A stretch of DNA of 64,000 bases from CAYLSV01 sp964386435 (GTDB taxonomy: Bacteria; Planctomycetota; Phycisphaerae; Tepidisphaerales; Tepidisphaeraceae), in assembly GCA_964386435.1 (NCBI GenBank), contig CAYLSV010000002.1, positions 1 to 64,000 of the forward strand, written 5' to 3'. How positions within the stretch are numbered: position 1 is the first letter of the stretch; every line of letters begins with the position of its first letter. The position numbers and the translations under genes were made by a program. Of the stretch, positions 1 through 8,813 are shown piece by piece. The notes under the pieces were generated by a model. It was not told the DNA's origin. It saw nothing but the letters and a program-made list of their open reading frames with translations, and did no database searches.

Positions 1-1
1 C

Positions 2-166
2 AGCGTCCTGCTGGGCCCGCAAACGCTGGTGCCCATGCTCGTGCAGATGGTCCACACCGTCCGCTACGACCCAATGGCCCACGGCGCGATTGTGCTCAGC
101 GGCCTGGCGATGCTGCCGGCGATCGGGCTCGCGCTTGTGTGGCGTCGCTCGGTTGACGCGCGTTGA
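2..166 (+). CDS. C-terminus of a membrane protein, partial
   Basis: Only the last 54 codons are present, ending at TGA 164-166; the rest lies before the window. A hydrophobic stretch (AIVLSGLAMLPAIGLALVW) followed by basic residues looks like a final membrane helix with a cytoplasmic tail, as in ABC-transporter permeases. The fragment is too short to name the family. It lies just upstream of the histidine kinase and may be co-transcribed with it. Confidence 0.5.
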   Translation, partial: SVLLGPQTLVPMLVQMVHTVRYDPMAHGAIVLSGLAMLPAIGLALVWRRSVDAR

Positions 167-192
167 GGTGGGCCTTCGGGTACAACACCCGC

Positions 193-1566
193 ATGCTCGC
201 CACCGGCGCGTTCATCCTCGGCGTTCTGCTCGCCAGCGCGGCGTGGGCGTGGCACGTCCATCGCGGCTGGCGATCGCCGGCACGTGCCGTGCGGGCGGTG
301 ATGAAGTCCGGGCGGGCCGGCGATTGGACTGTGCGGGTCGAGCCGGAGGGGGCGTACAGCCAGCGGAAGGTCGGCCACCGCTTGAACCAACTGCTCGACG
401 AGGTGGAGCAACAGCTCGCCGGAAGTCAACGCCGGACGGCCGATTTGCGGGCGCTGGTCAACGCGCTGCCCGACCCGATTCTGCTCGCCGACGCCGACGA
501 CAAGGTCGTGCTGGTGAACGTGCCGGCGGCCGATCTGCTGGGCGTGCCGCCCGAGGCGGCCATCGGCGTGCCGGCGGCGCAGGTGCTGCGGGATCGCCCG
601 GTCCTGAAGCTCTTCGACCGCACCGCACGCCCGAAAAACAGCGACGACGACCAAACCGAAACGCGGATGCGCGAGGTCACGCTCGTCCGCGAGGGGCGGC
701 GCAAATCCTACCAAGCGCTGGCCCGGCGCAGCCGCGGGGGCGGGGTGCTGGTGGTGCTGCGGGACGTCAGCCAGCAGGTCGGCACCGCCCAGATGAAAGC
801 CGATTTTGTCAGCAACGCCAGCCACGAGCTGCGCACGCCGGTGAGCGCGATGCGGCTGGCGATGGAGACGCTGTACGACGCCATCGATGACGCCGACGAC
901 GCCCAGGTGCGGCGGTGCGCCGAGATCATCGATGGCCACACCCGCCGGCTGGGCGACATGGTGCAGGACCTGCTCGACCTGGGCGGCATCGAGGGCGGCG
1001 AGTTCCAGCCCGCCCTGCAACGCCTCACGCCCGACGAGATGGTCGCCCCGCACCGCGACCTGTACGACGAACTGGCCGAGCAGAAAAACGTCACGCTCGC
1101 TTGGCCGAGCGACGGCCCGGCGGTCTGGGCAGATCGGCGGCTGTTGAATCTGATCCTCAAGAACCTGGTGGAAAATGCCCTCAAATTCACCCCCGAGGGC
1201 GGCCGGGTGAGTGTGACCGTCAACCCCCGCGAGCTGCCGGAGGAGGCGGCGAAGATTCACCACGAACTCACCGGCGTCGTCTACCGCGAGGTCGAACTGG
1301 CCGTCGCCGACACCGGCATCGGCATCGCGCCCGAGGCCCAGGACCGCGTGTTCGAGCGGTTCTTCCAGGTCGACGAAGCCCGCGCCGGCTCCACCGGCCG
1401 CGGCACGGGGTTGGGCCTTGCCATTGTCAAGCACGCCGCCGGCGCCCTTGGCGGCAGCGTCGCCCTCAGCAGCCGCCCGGGCAAAGGGACGACGGTGACG
1501 GTCACCCTCGCCCCCGCCGACGCGGCGGAACCTGCGACGCGGCTGACGGCTCAAGCGGGGGCATGA
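193..1566 (+). CDS. Membrane-bound sensor histidine kinase, PhoR-like
   Basis: This 457-residue two-component sensor kinase has one N-terminal membrane helix (about residues 2-20), a PAS-like domain (about 80-150) and a HisKA dimerisation domain. The phospho-acceptor is His211 in SNASHELRTPVSAM. The HATPase_c domain shows the N box (NLVENALKF, about residue 323), the G1 box (DTGIGIAPE) and the G2 box (GTGLGLAIV). A TTG at 163 would add ten residues, but ATG 193 starts directly before the helix and is preferred. Domain order matches PhoR-type kinases. No response regulator is visible in the window, so the stimulus is unknown. Confidence 0.9.
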   Translation: MLATGAFILGVLLASAAWAWHVHRGWRSPARAVRAVMKSGRAGDWTVRVEPEGAYSQRKVGHRLNQLLDEVEQQLAGSQRRTADLRALVNALPDPILLADADDKVVLVNVPAADLLGVPPEAAIGVPAAQVLRDRPVLKLFDRTARPKNSDDDQTETRMREVTLVREGRRKSYQALARRSRGGGVLVVLRDVSQQVGTAQMKADFVSNASHELRTPVSAMRLAMETLYDAIDDADDAQVRRCAEIIDGHTRRLGDMVQDLLDLGGIEGGEFQPALQRLTPDEMVAPHRDLYDELAEQKNVTLAWPSDGPAVWADRRLLNLILKNLVENALKFTPEGGRVSVTVNPRELPEEAAKIHHELTGVVYREVELAVADTGIGIAPEAQDRVFERFFQVDEARAGSTGRGTGLGLAIVKHAAGALGGSVALSSRPGKGTTVTVTLAPADAAEPATRLTAQAGA

Positions 1567-1587
1567 GCGTGCCGATGCGCTTCCCGG

Positions 1588-2688
1588 ATGACCGTCATCG
1601 CCCAGCCGTTGGATGTCGCCGAGCCGGCACCCGCCGTGGCGGTGGGGGGGAAGCTGACGCGGGATGAACTGATCAACATCGGTGGGCAATTGTCGGTGAT
1701 GATCGATGCCGGGGTGCCGCTGGGCGAGGCGCTTTCGAGCGTCACCCGGCAGCAGCAGCGTTTGCCGGCGAAAGCGGTGATGCGGGCGGTGGAGGAAGAC
1801 GTCATCGCCGGCCTCGACTTCTCGGCGGCGTTGGCTAAGCAGCCGGCAAGTTTCCCCCGCGTGCTCACGGCCCTCGTGAAGGCGAGCGAGAAGGGCGGCA
1901 TGCTGCCGGCGCTTTTGGAGCGGGCGATGTGCTATCTCAAGGACGAGCGGGAGATCATCCGCAAGGTCCGCGGGGCGATCACCTATCCGGCGATTATGTT
2001 CGCCTTCGCGTGCACGACCAGCCTCTTTCTGCTGGCGTTCGTGCTGCCGCGGTTCGCCAAGATTTACGACGGCAAGGGCGCGGCTCTGCCGACGCCGACG
2101 AAGATTCTGATGGCCGCCAGCGAGTTCGTGGTCGGCCACTGGCTGGCGCTGTTGACGCTCGTGGGCGGGCTGGGCGTCGGGCTTTGGTGGTGGCTGGGCA
2201 CACCGAATGGTCGGGCGGCGTGGCAGCGGCTATCGCTGCGGCTGCCGGTGATCGGGCCGATGTTCCGCACGCTGCACCTGGCCCGCGGCCTCCGCACCGT
2301 CGGCACCCTCGCCGGAGCCGGCGTGCCGCTGATGGACAGCGTCGAGACGGCCAAGGATCTGACCGACAACGTCCGGTTCCGCGCCCTCTGGGGCGACACC
2401 GCCGACGCCCTGCGACAGGGGGCGAGCCTGACCCAACCGCTGGAGCAGAGCGGTTTGGTGCCCGACCCGATGGTGCAAATCCTCCGCAGCGGCGAAGCCG
2501 GCGGCAAGCTGGGCAAGGTCGCCGAGCACGCGGCCGGCCACGCCGAGGCGGAGCTGAAGGACAGCATCGCCGCCGCCACCCGTTACATCGAGCCGATCAT
2601 GATCATCGGCATGGGCGTGGTCATCGGCGGCGTGACGCTGGCCATGCTGCTGCCGGTGTTCTCGCTGAGCAAGGTGGTGGCGCAGTAA
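1588..2688 (+). CDS. Type II secretion system F family inner-membrane protein
   Basis: This 366-residue protein carries the duplicated GspF/PilC architecture: two cytoplasmic four-helix domains (about 25-130 and 215-330) separated by membrane helices near 133-152 and 183-202, and ending with a hydrophobic helix near 333-357. Typical features are the MIDAGVPLGEALSSV repeat and its second copy TLAGAGVPLMDSVETA, plus ASEKGGML / RSGEAGGKLG. GspF/PilC proteins form the inner-membrane platform of type II secretion or type IV pili. No other secretion gene is adjacent, so the machine served is not determined. It starts 21 bp after the kinase. Confidence 0.88.
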   Translation: MTVIAQPLDVAEPAPAVAVGGKLTRDELINIGGQLSVMIDAGVPLGEALSSVTRQQQRLPAKAVMRAVEEDVIAGLDFSAALAKQPASFPRVLTALVKASEKGGMLPALLERAMCYLKDEREIIRKVRGAITYPAIMFAFACTTSLFLLAFVLPRFAKIYDGKGAALPTPTKILMAASEFVVGHWLALLTLVGGLGVGLWWWLGTPNGRAAWQRLSLRLPVIGPMFRTLHLARGLRTVGTLAGAGVPLMDSVETAKDLTDNVRFRALWGDTADALRQGASLTQPLEQSGLVPDPMVQILRSGEAGGKLGKVAEHAAGHAEAELKDSIAAATRYIEPIMIIGMGVVIGGVTLAMLLPVFSLSKVVAQ

Positions 2689-2695
2689 CGCAAAA

Positions 2696-2724
2696 GTGGA
2701 CGGTGCCGCAACGACACCGTCCAC
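2696..2724 (-). terminator. Rho-independent terminator of tRNA-Met
   Basis: A perfect 10-bp stem (GTGGACGGTG with CACCGTCCAC, 9-nt loop) is followed on the minus strand by TTTT. It lies directly downstream of the minus-strand tRNA-Met and also separates it from the converging type II secretion F gene. Confidence 0.75.
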
Positions 2725-2728
2725 CAAG

Positions 2729-2802
2729 TGGCTGCAGCTGGACTCGAACCAGCGACCTTAGGCTTATGAATCCCACGCTCTAACCAGCTGAGCTATGCAG
2801 CC
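2729..2802 (-). tRNA. tRNA-Met (CAT anticodon)
   Basis: A full cloverleaf is readable on the minus strand: acceptor GGCTGCA paired with TGCAGCC, D-stem GCTC/GAGC, anticodon loop TTCATAA, T-arm with TTCGAGT, and discriminator A. CCA is not encoded. The acceptor and T-arm resemble elongator tRNA-Met. The last pair of the anticodon stem (31-39) reads as A-G rather than Watson-Crick. tRNA-Ile2 (lysidine-modified CAT) cannot be excluded from the anticodon alone. Confidence 0.9.
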
Positions 2803-2862
2803 AATGGGGCCGTTACGGTAGGCACCACCGCCGCCGGCTGGCAAGTGACACCAACAACAACG

Positions 2863-2897
2863 CGAGCGGCCCGCCCCGGAGTGAGGCGGGCCGCTCG
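2863..2897 (-). terminator. Terminator hairpin after the ammonium transporter
   Basis: A perfect 13-bp inverted repeat (CGAGCGGCCCGCC with GGCGGGCCGCTCG, loop 9 nt) lies 25 bp beyond the stop of the minus-strand amt gene. It is followed on that strand by the T-rich CGTTGTTGTTGG. Position and structure fit an intrinsic terminator. Confidence 0.7.
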
Positions 2898-2922
2898 TCG
2901 GTTGAAGCTACGGAACGTCGGC

Positions 2923-4479
2923 TCAGGCCGCGCTCGGCTTGTCGAGGCCGTGGTAGGCCATCATGCCGTGCTCGCCCAGGTCCAAGCCCTCGATCTCCTC
3001 GGCCTCGCTGACGCGAATGCCGCCGAGCACCTTGAGGATGCCGAAGATGACGAGCGCGATCAGGAACGCCGTGATCGAAACCGCCAGCGTGCCGATGAGC
3101 TGCGCAAAGAAGTCCTTGCCGCCGAAGATGCCCACGGCCAGCGTGCCCCAGATGCCGCAGACGCCGTGGACGCTAATCGCGCCAACCGGGTCATCGATCT
3201 TGATGCGGTCGAACCCGAGAACGCTGACGACCACGAGCACCCCGGCGATGCCGCCGACGACGATCGAGAAGCCCGGGCTGATCGAATCGGCCCCGGCGGT
3301 GATGCCGACCAAACCGGCAAGCATGCCATTGAGGCCCATGGTGAGGTCCGGCTTGCCGCTGAAGGCCCAGCTGGTGAGCAGGGCGATCATGCCGCCGGTG
3401 ACGCCAGCGAGGGTCGTCGTGACGAACACGAGGCCGGTGCGGCTCTCATCGGCCGAGAGCACCGAGCCGCCGTTGAAGCCGAACCAGCCGAGGAACAGCA
3501 GGAACACGCCGATGTTCACCAGCGGGATGTTGTGGCCGGGGATTGCCCGCGGCTTGCCGTCGGGGCCGTACTTGCCGAGGCGCGGCCCAAGCAGCAGCAC
3601 GCCCGCGAGCGCACCAAAGCCGCCGAAGGCGTGCACGACGGAACTGCCGGCGAAGTCGTAAAACTTCGATCCGACGATCTGCGAGAGCCCAAAGTTGTCG
3701 TTGTTGAGCCACCCTTCACCCCAGTGCCAGCTGCCCACGAACGGGTAGCCGAAGCCGACGAACACGACCGCGAAGACCATGAACGGCGCGAGCTTGATCC
3801 GCTCGGCCACGGCACCCGAGACGATCGTCGCGGCCGTCGCGGCGAACATCGCCTGGAAGATGAAGTCGCCGTAGATGGTGTAGCCGGCGTTGTAGCCGGG
3901 ATCGTTGGTCGCGGCCGAACCGTCGAACGGCACGCCGTAGCTCAGCCAGCTACCCATGAGCCAGAACGTGCCCTCGGCACCGACGTCGCCGGGGTAGTGG
4001 GCGTTGAAGCCCCAGACCCAGTACAACAGGATGCCGGTGCAGATGATCCACAGGTTCTTGGTCAGCACGTTCACCGAGTTCTTGGCCCGCGTCAGGCCCG
4101 ACTCGACGCAGCCGAAGCCCAGGTGCATCGTGAACACCAGGGCCGCGGCGATCAGGATCCAGAGGTTGTTGGTCCGGAACTGACCCGGCGTGATGCCGGC
4201 CTCCTCGAACGCGGCCGCCGTCGCGGCGGACTCGGCCTCAATCGATCGGCTGGCCTCGAGCGTGGCTTCGACCTCCTCGAACGTGGCATCCCCCGTGGCA
4301 TCGGCCGTCGCGTCGACCTCGGCGGCGGGCGTCAGGGTGTCTGCGTCCTGAGCGGCGGCCGGGGTGGCCGTTAGCGTCAGCGGGAACAGCAGGGCCGCGG
4401 CGAGCGTGGCCCAGAGGAGGCCGCGGCGGGGGCGCGGCGGCAGCGGGTGGGGGCGGGCTTGCCCTTCCTGGATCGTCAT
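2923..4479 (-). CDS. amt: Ammonium transporter (Amt family)
   Basis: This 518-residue ammonium channel begins with a signal-peptide-like segment (about 20-45) and an acidic linker that is rich in Ala and Glu. A full Amt core follows, with about eleven membrane helices. Recognisable motifs are the signature around DFAGSSVVHAFGG, FLGWFGFNGGS, and the pore histidine segment SVHGVCGIWGT. It is longer than E. coli AmtB mainly because of the N-terminal part. No glnK/PII gene is next to it. The porin gene lies upstream on the same strand behind its own terminator. Confidence 0.95.
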   Translation of the reverse strand: MTIQEGQARPHPLPPRPRRGLLWATLAAALLFPLTLTATPAAAQDADTLTPAAEVDATADATGDATFEEVEATLEASRSIEAESAATAAAFEEAGITPGQFRTNNLWILIAAALVFTMHLGFGCVESGLTRAKNSVNVLTKNLWIICTGILLYWVWGFNAHYPGDVGAEGTFWLMGSWLSYGVPFDGSAATNDPGYNAGYTIYGDFIFQAMFAATAATIVSGAVAERIKLAPFMVFAVVFVGFGYPFVGSWHWGEGWLNNDNFGLSQIVGSKFYDFAGSSVVHAFGGFGALAGVLLLGPRLGKYGPDGKPRAIPGHNIPLVNIGVFLLFLGWFGFNGGSVLSADESRTGLVFVTTTLAGVTGGMIALLTSWAFSGKPDLTMGLNGMLAGLVGITAGADSISPGFSIVVGGIAGVLVVVSVLGFDRIKIDDPVGAISVHGVCGIWGTLAVGIFGGKDFFAQLIGTLAVSITAFLIALVIFGILKVLGGIRVSEAEEIEGLDLGEHGMMAYHGLDKPSAA

Positions 4480-4776
4480 ATTCGGGGTCGTCCTCTCGCG
4501 GCACGAAGGCCGCGCTAAGCGCTGCGGGCAGAACCTGCCCGGGCGGTTGTGGCGGTAAGGTGGCCGGGCGTGTCGCGGCGGCCAATGCGATGGGCGGTGG
4601 GCGGGTCTCGGTGGATCGTCAAGAGTCGCTTGATCTCGCTCGGAGCGCGGGCCTCGGCGGGTTCAGGGCCGAGGCGGCGGTGCGACCGACAGGGTGGCCG
4701 AAGCCGCCGGCAGAATCAAGTGAGAACCCCCGGCCGCGCCAACTTCGCCGGATTTCCGGCAGATTTCCCACAAAAC
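4480..4776. other. Leader region upstream of amt, no gene found
   Basis: About 300 bp between amt and the porin terminator carry no credible gene on either strand. It must hold the amt promoter and 5' leader, but no sigma-54 or sigma-70 box or known riboswitch could be assigned by eye. Confidence 0.4.
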
Positions 4777-4810
4777 AAGCGGGCGGGATGCCGAAGCACC
4801 CCGCCCGCTT
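4777..4810 (-). terminator. Rho-independent terminator of the porin gene
   Basis: An 11-bp stem (AAGCGGGCGGG paired with CCCGCCCGCTT) is followed on the minus strand by GTTTTGTGGG. It lies just past the stop of the minus-strand porin gene, so it should separate its transcription from amt. Confidence 0.75.
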
Positions 4811-4831
4811 GAGCGGGGTCGGGCGTTGGTC

Positions 4832-5761
4832 TTAGTACGACATCGAGATGCCGACCGTACCGATGAGCTCGAAGTCGTCGTCGTTGTTGATCGCCTCGGT
4901 CGAGTCCTCGCCGGTGAGGAACAAGGCGTGAACGCCGGCGCTGGCTTCCCAGTCGCCGTACTTCTCGGGGATGAACGCCAGCGGCAGCCCGGCGGTCACG
5001 CCGACTTGCACGAAGCCGAGGAAGTCGTCGTCGACGTCGCCGGTGCTGTCGACCGACTCGTAGTAATCGTCGATGCTGAAGCCGACGACGATCGGGATGC
5101 CGATGGCGACTTCCTGATCGGCGACTTCGACGCCGAAGCCCGGCGTGATGCCGATCTCGCCGTAGATGCCCTCATCCACGCCGTCGGCGGCGTTGTCCAG
5201 CTCGAAGTAGACGCCGGCACCGAAGTCGTAGTTGAAGTTGACGGCGTCGCTGATCTCGGCGGTGCCGCTGTAGCCGAAGGTCACGCCGACTTCCTGCACG
5301 GTGTCGAACGCGCCGTTGGGCGAGGTGTAGGCGGTGTAGACGACGCCAACAGCGAAGTCGGAGAACTCGAAGTCGACGCCGGCGTAGAGGTCGGCCTCGT
5401 ACCACATGTCCGGGCCGCTGCCGCCGTCGTCACCGGTGTGCTCGCTGTGGAAGCTGTTCCAGATGCCGACGTAGCCGCCGACGCTCACGTCATCGGTGTC
5501 GGCGATGTCGAAGCCGACCGACAAGTCGGGCTGGACGATGACGCCCTGGTCCTCCTGAAGGATGCCGCGGAAGAAGTACTTGGTGGTCACGTCGACGCTC
5601 GCGCTGACGCTAATACCGCCGGTGTTGAAGCCTTCGACGTCCTCGGGGGCGAACTCCTGGGGTCGCTCCTGTTGGACGGCTTGGGCGAAGGCGGCGGGGG
5701 CGAGGCCGAAGGTGGCCGCGGCAACCGCGGCGAGAAGGGCGTTCCGATGCGGATGCCGCAT
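4832..5761 (-). CDS. TorF-like outer-membrane porin
   Basis: This 309-residue exported protein has a clear Sec signal peptide (hydrophobic core about 8-24, cleavage after AFA). The mature part is acidic and built of alternating beta-strand segments with many aromatic and Gly residues. Examples are VTTKYFFRGILQ, GGYVGIWNSF and YAGVDFEFSDF, ending in ...VGISMSY with a C-terminal aromatic residue as in outer-membrane barrels. The pattern matches the TorF family of putative porins. Such genes are often near ammonium transporters, but the substrate is unknown. Confidence 0.8.
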   Translation of the reverse strand: MRHPHRNALLAAVAAATFGLAPAAFAQAVQQERPQEFAPEDVEGFNTGGISVSASVDVTTKYFFRGILQEDQGVIVQPDLSVGFDIADTDDVSVGGYVGIWNSFHSEHTGDDGGSGPDMWYEADLYAGVDFEFSDFAVGVVYTAYTSPNGAFDTVQEVGVTFGYSGTAEISDAVNFNYDFGAGVYFELDNAADGVDEGIYGEIGITPGFGVEVADQEVAIGIPIVVGFSIDDYYESVDSTGDVDDDFLGFVQVGVTAGLPLAFIPEKYGDWEASAGVHALFLTGEDSTEAINNDDDFELIGTVGISMSY

Positions 5762-6132
5762 GTGGGGTGTCTCCGGGATGAAGAGGGGAGTGCCGGCAAG
5801 CCGGCGGGGATCAACAAGGTGAGGCGACGCCGGGCGAGTGCCTGGTGCCCGACGACAGGCGAAAACCTATACGTCAAGTCGCCGCTTCACAAACCGTGTG
5901 CCGCGCCGCGACAATCTGCGGCCCGACGGACAAGTTGTCGGCCCCGGCCTTGCCTGAGCTTGAACGAACGCGGCACTTGAGCCGAAAAAATCGTCCGGGC
6001 GGCTGCCGATAATCGGTCGCCCGCCGCGGTTGCGTTGCCGTTGCGTTAGGCACGACCCGCCGAGGCCGCACGAATCTGCACGCTTCTTCGGCAGCCCGAA
6101 CCCGGCCCACGGAGGTGCCGTTTGTTCCTACC
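5762..6132. other. Divergent intergenic region, porin and lepA
   Basis: About 370 bp between divergently transcribed genes carry no credible gene. A good GGAGG lies at 6111-6115, but it is 17 bp from ATG 6133, longer than usual for the lepA start. No promoter could be assigned with confidence. Confidence 0.4.
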
Positions 6133-7995
6133 ATGCAGGCGATGTCCGCCGCCCCCGTCCTCCTCGACCCGCCCAAGCTTGCCGCCGCCGGCCAGCGGCC
6201 GCAGGTCGAGCGCATTCGCAACTTCTCCATCATCGCCCACATCGACCACGGCAAGAGCACCCTCTCCGACCGCCTGCTGATGCGGGCCGGGGCGATCACC
6301 GAGCGGGAGTTTCGCGCCCAGCTCTTGGACGACATGGACCTCGAGCGTGAACGCGGCATCACGATCAAGGCGAGTGCCGTCAGCGTCGAGCACGACCACG
6401 CCGGCGAGACGTTTCTGCTCAACTTCATCGACACGCCGGGCCATGTCGATTTCCATTATGAGGTCCAGCGGGCGCTGCAGGGCTGCGAGGGGGCGTTGCT
6501 CTTGGTCGACGCGACGCAGGGCGTGCAGGCCCAAACGGTGGCGAACGCGTACGCGGCCGTCGAGGCGGATTTGGAGATCATTCCGGTGATCAACAAGATT
6601 GATCTGCCGTCCGCCCGGCCGGAGGAGGTGGCCGAGGAGCTGGAGCAGGTGCTCGGGCTCGACGCCGCCGATGCCGTGATGGTGTCGGCCAAGACGGGGC
6701 AGGGTATCGATGAGCTGCTGGCCCGGCTATGCGAGCAACTGCCGGCCCCGCGGGGCGACGAGGATCTGCCGACGCGGGCGTTGATCTTCGACAGCATTTA
6801 CGACGACTACCGCGGCGTCATCGTCTACGTCCGCGTCATCGACGGCTCGCTGGAGAAGGGGCAAAAGGTCCAGTTCATGGGCACCGGCCGGGAGTACGTG
6901 GTCAGCGGTTTGGGCAAGCACACGCCGCGGCGGACGCAGGTGGATCGGCTCGATGCCGGCGAGGTCGGGTACATCAACGCGGCGATCAAGGACCTCAAGG
7001 ATGTCCGCGTCGGCGACACGATCACCGACGCCGTCGAGCCGGCCAGCGACCCGCTGCCGGGCTACAAGCCGGTGCGGCAGATGGTGTTCTGCGACTTCTA
7101 CCCCGGCGGCAAGACGCAGTACGACGGGCTCCGCGACGCCATGGACCGCCTGAGCCTGAACGACAGCAGCTTCACGTTCGCTCCCGAGACCAGCGACGCC
7201 CTGGGCTTCGGCTTCCGCTGCGGCTTTCTGGGGCTGCTGCACATGGAGGTCGTGCAGGAACGCCTCGAGCGCGAGCACGATCTCGAGGTCGTCCAGACTG
7301 CCCCGACCGTCACGTATGAGATCGCGCTGCATGACGGTGAGGTCATCCAGATCGACGCCCCGAGCCAGCTGCCTGACTTGTCGAAGATCGAGGAGATCCG
7401 CGAGCCGTACATCAAGATGCAGGTGATGACGCCCGAGGAGGGCGTCGGGGCGATCATGAAGCTCGCCGACGATCGTCGCGGCATTTACAAAAAGACCGAC
7501 TACGTCGGCACCGGCCGGGTGATCTTGACTTACGAGATACCGCTGGCCGAGGTGATCTACGACTTCTACGACAAGCTCAAGAGTGCCACCAAGGGCTACG
7601 GCACAATGGATTATGAACTCATCGGCTTTCGCGGCGGCGACCTCGTGAAGGTCGACGTGCTGGTCAACGGCGACCGCGTCGACGCCCTGTCCATGATCTG
7701 CCACCGCACCACCGCCGAGCCCCGCGGCCGGAAGTTGCTGGTCAAGCTCAAGGAGCAGATCGACAAGCACCTCTTCGAGATCCCGTTGCAGGCCGCCATC
7801 GGCGGCCGCGTTATCGCCCGCGAAACCATCAAGAGCGTCGGCAAAAACGTCACCGCCAAGTGCTACGGCGGCGACGTGAGCCGCAAGCGAAAACTCCTCG
7901 AAAAGCAGAAGGAAGGCAAAAAGCGCATGAAACGCGTCGGCAGCGTCGACATCCCGCAAACCGCCTTCCTGGCGATCCTCGAAGCGGGAGAATAG
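6133..7995 (+). CDS. lepA: Elongation factor 4 (LepA), back-translocating GTPase
   Basis: EF4/LepA binds the ribosome and can reverse or remodel translocation. The 620-residue protein has the GTPase domain with G1 (AHIDHGKST, about 35-43), G3 (DTPGHVDF) and G4 (NKIDLPSA). EF-G-like domains II, III and V follow, then the LepA-specific C-terminal domain ending in basic residues. GFRCGFLGLLHMEVVQERLERE is the family hallmark region. Its length equals that of other LepA proteins plus about 20 N-terminal residues. The start is uncertain: ATG 6133 is used here, ATG 6142 is equally possible and GTG 6115 overlaps the GGAGG. Confidence 0.95.
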   Translation: MQAMSAAPVLLDPPKLAAAGQRPQVERIRNFSIIAHIDHGKSTLSDRLLMRAGAITEREFRAQLLDDMDLERERGITIKASAVSVEHDHAGETFLLNFIDTPGHVDFHYEVQRALQGCEGALLLVDATQGVQAQTVANAYAAVEADLEIIPVINKIDLPSARPEEVAEELEQVLGLDAADAVMVSAKTGQGIDELLARLCEQLPAPRGDEDLPTRALIFDSIYDDYRGVIVYVRVIDGSLEKGQKVQFMGTGREYVVSGLGKHTPRRTQVDRLDAGEVGYINAAIKDLKDVRVGDTITDAVEPASDPLPGYKPVRQMVFCDFYPGGKTQYDGLRDAMDRLSLNDSSFTFAPETSDALGFGFRCGFLGLLHMEVVQERLEREHDLEVVQTAPTVTYEIALHDGEVIQIDAPSQLPDLSKIEEIREPYIKMQVMTPEEGVGAIMKLADDRRGIYKKTDYVGTGRVILTYEIPLAEVIYDFYDKLKSATKGYGTMDYELIGFRGGDLVKVDVLVNGDRVDALSMICHRTTAEPRGRKLLVKLKEQIDKHLFEIPLQAAIGGRVIARETIKSVGKNVTAKCYGGDVSRKRKLLEKQKEGKKRMKRVGSVDIPQTAFLAILEAGE

Positions 7996-8006
7996 GAAGT
8001 AAGACC

Positions 8007-8606
8007 ATGAGCACCACCGTTCTGGAATCGCCAAAGCAGGAAACGAAAGCTCCAACCACTCGACCGTTGCCAGATCCGGCATGGGTCACCGCCGAGCAGG
8101 TTGAGGAAATGGATGGTGATTACCCGCGCGTCGAGATCTGGTACGGACAATTGAAGGTGAAGATGCCGGCAAGACCTAGAAGAGCCCACGGGAAGATGCA
8201 GGCGAGGATCTCGCGATTCCTCGATGCGCACGCAGATGAGAACAACCTCGGCGACGTCTACTGCGAATCCGGCACGTTGCTTCGGCGGGCGCCGGACGTG
8301 CTGTTCGGACCTGACGTCGCGTTCTACTCATCCGGGAGAGAACACGATCATCCGACCTACTACACGGGTGGTCCTGATCTGGTGGTAGAGATCCTCTCGC
8401 CGAACAATACGCGGGCTCAGGTAGAAGAGAAAATTGACCTATATCTCCGCCACGGCAGCCGACAGGTGTGGGTGGCGGACCTCATCGCCACCACCGTCAC
8501 GGTGCACACTTTGACCGACGAGCCCAAGATTCTCGGTGTCAACGACACCATCGACGGTGGCGAGGTTCTTCCTGGCCTGCAACTGCCCGTGGCTCGGCTG
8601 TTCTAA
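8007..8606 (+). CDS. Uma2 family endonuclease-like protein
   Basis: This 199-residue protein is of the Uma2/DUF820 family, with a PD-(D/E)XK nuclease fold. The core is complete: GPDVAFYS, DLVVEILSPNN, the lysine segment VEEKIDLYLRHG and the strand VWVADLIATTVTVH. The family is expanded in planctomycetes and cyanobacteria, and its biological role is not established. It starts 11 bp after lepA and may be co-transcribed. Compare the second Uma2 copy near 32577, which lacks part of this core. Confidence 0.85.
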   Translation: MSTTVLESPKQETKAPTTRPLPDPAWVTAEQVEEMDGDYPRVEIWYGQLKVKMPARPRRAHGKMQARISRFLDAHADENNLGDVYCESGTLLRRAPDVLFGPDVAFYSSGREHDHPTYYTGGPDLVVEILSPNNTRAQVEEKIDLYLRHGSRQVWVADLIATTVTVHTLTDEPKILGVNDTIDGGEVLPGLQLPVARLF

Positions 8607-8750
8607 ATGTAACTCTGGCGTCTACGCCGTCGTCCGAACCTCTTACGCATGTTGACGGGGCTGCGCCTGCTCATCAGACGAACGATAACCATGGGCGGAG
8701 CCCCGGTCGTCAGCGACGCCGGTGCCAAGCCGCTCGCCCACGACAACCTG

Positions 8751-8790
8751 CGAAGCCCTGCCTCCACGAGGCAGAGGCGGTTTCAGCGAC
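8751..8790. repeat. Class B hairpin repeat, diverged copy
   Basis: A stem CTGCCTC-CAC-GAGGCAG with an outer GCC/GGC clamp ends in GGTTTCAGCGACG, the same edge found at 17530-17544 and inverted at 40214. It lies between the Uma2 gene and the 3' end of the ThiF-like gene. Confidence 0.5.
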
Positions 8791-8813
8791 GCCCGCGAAA
8801 TCTGGCGGCCACC

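Noticed and set aside
64..2139. Very long open frame on the minus strand opposite the kinase and type II secretion genes
   Set aside because: It is a shadow of GC-rich codon usage: the protein is low-complexity, rich in Arg, Ala, Gly and His, without domains. Similar long antisense frames opposite lepA, ppc, mnmG, clpB and the opp genes were dropped for the same reason.
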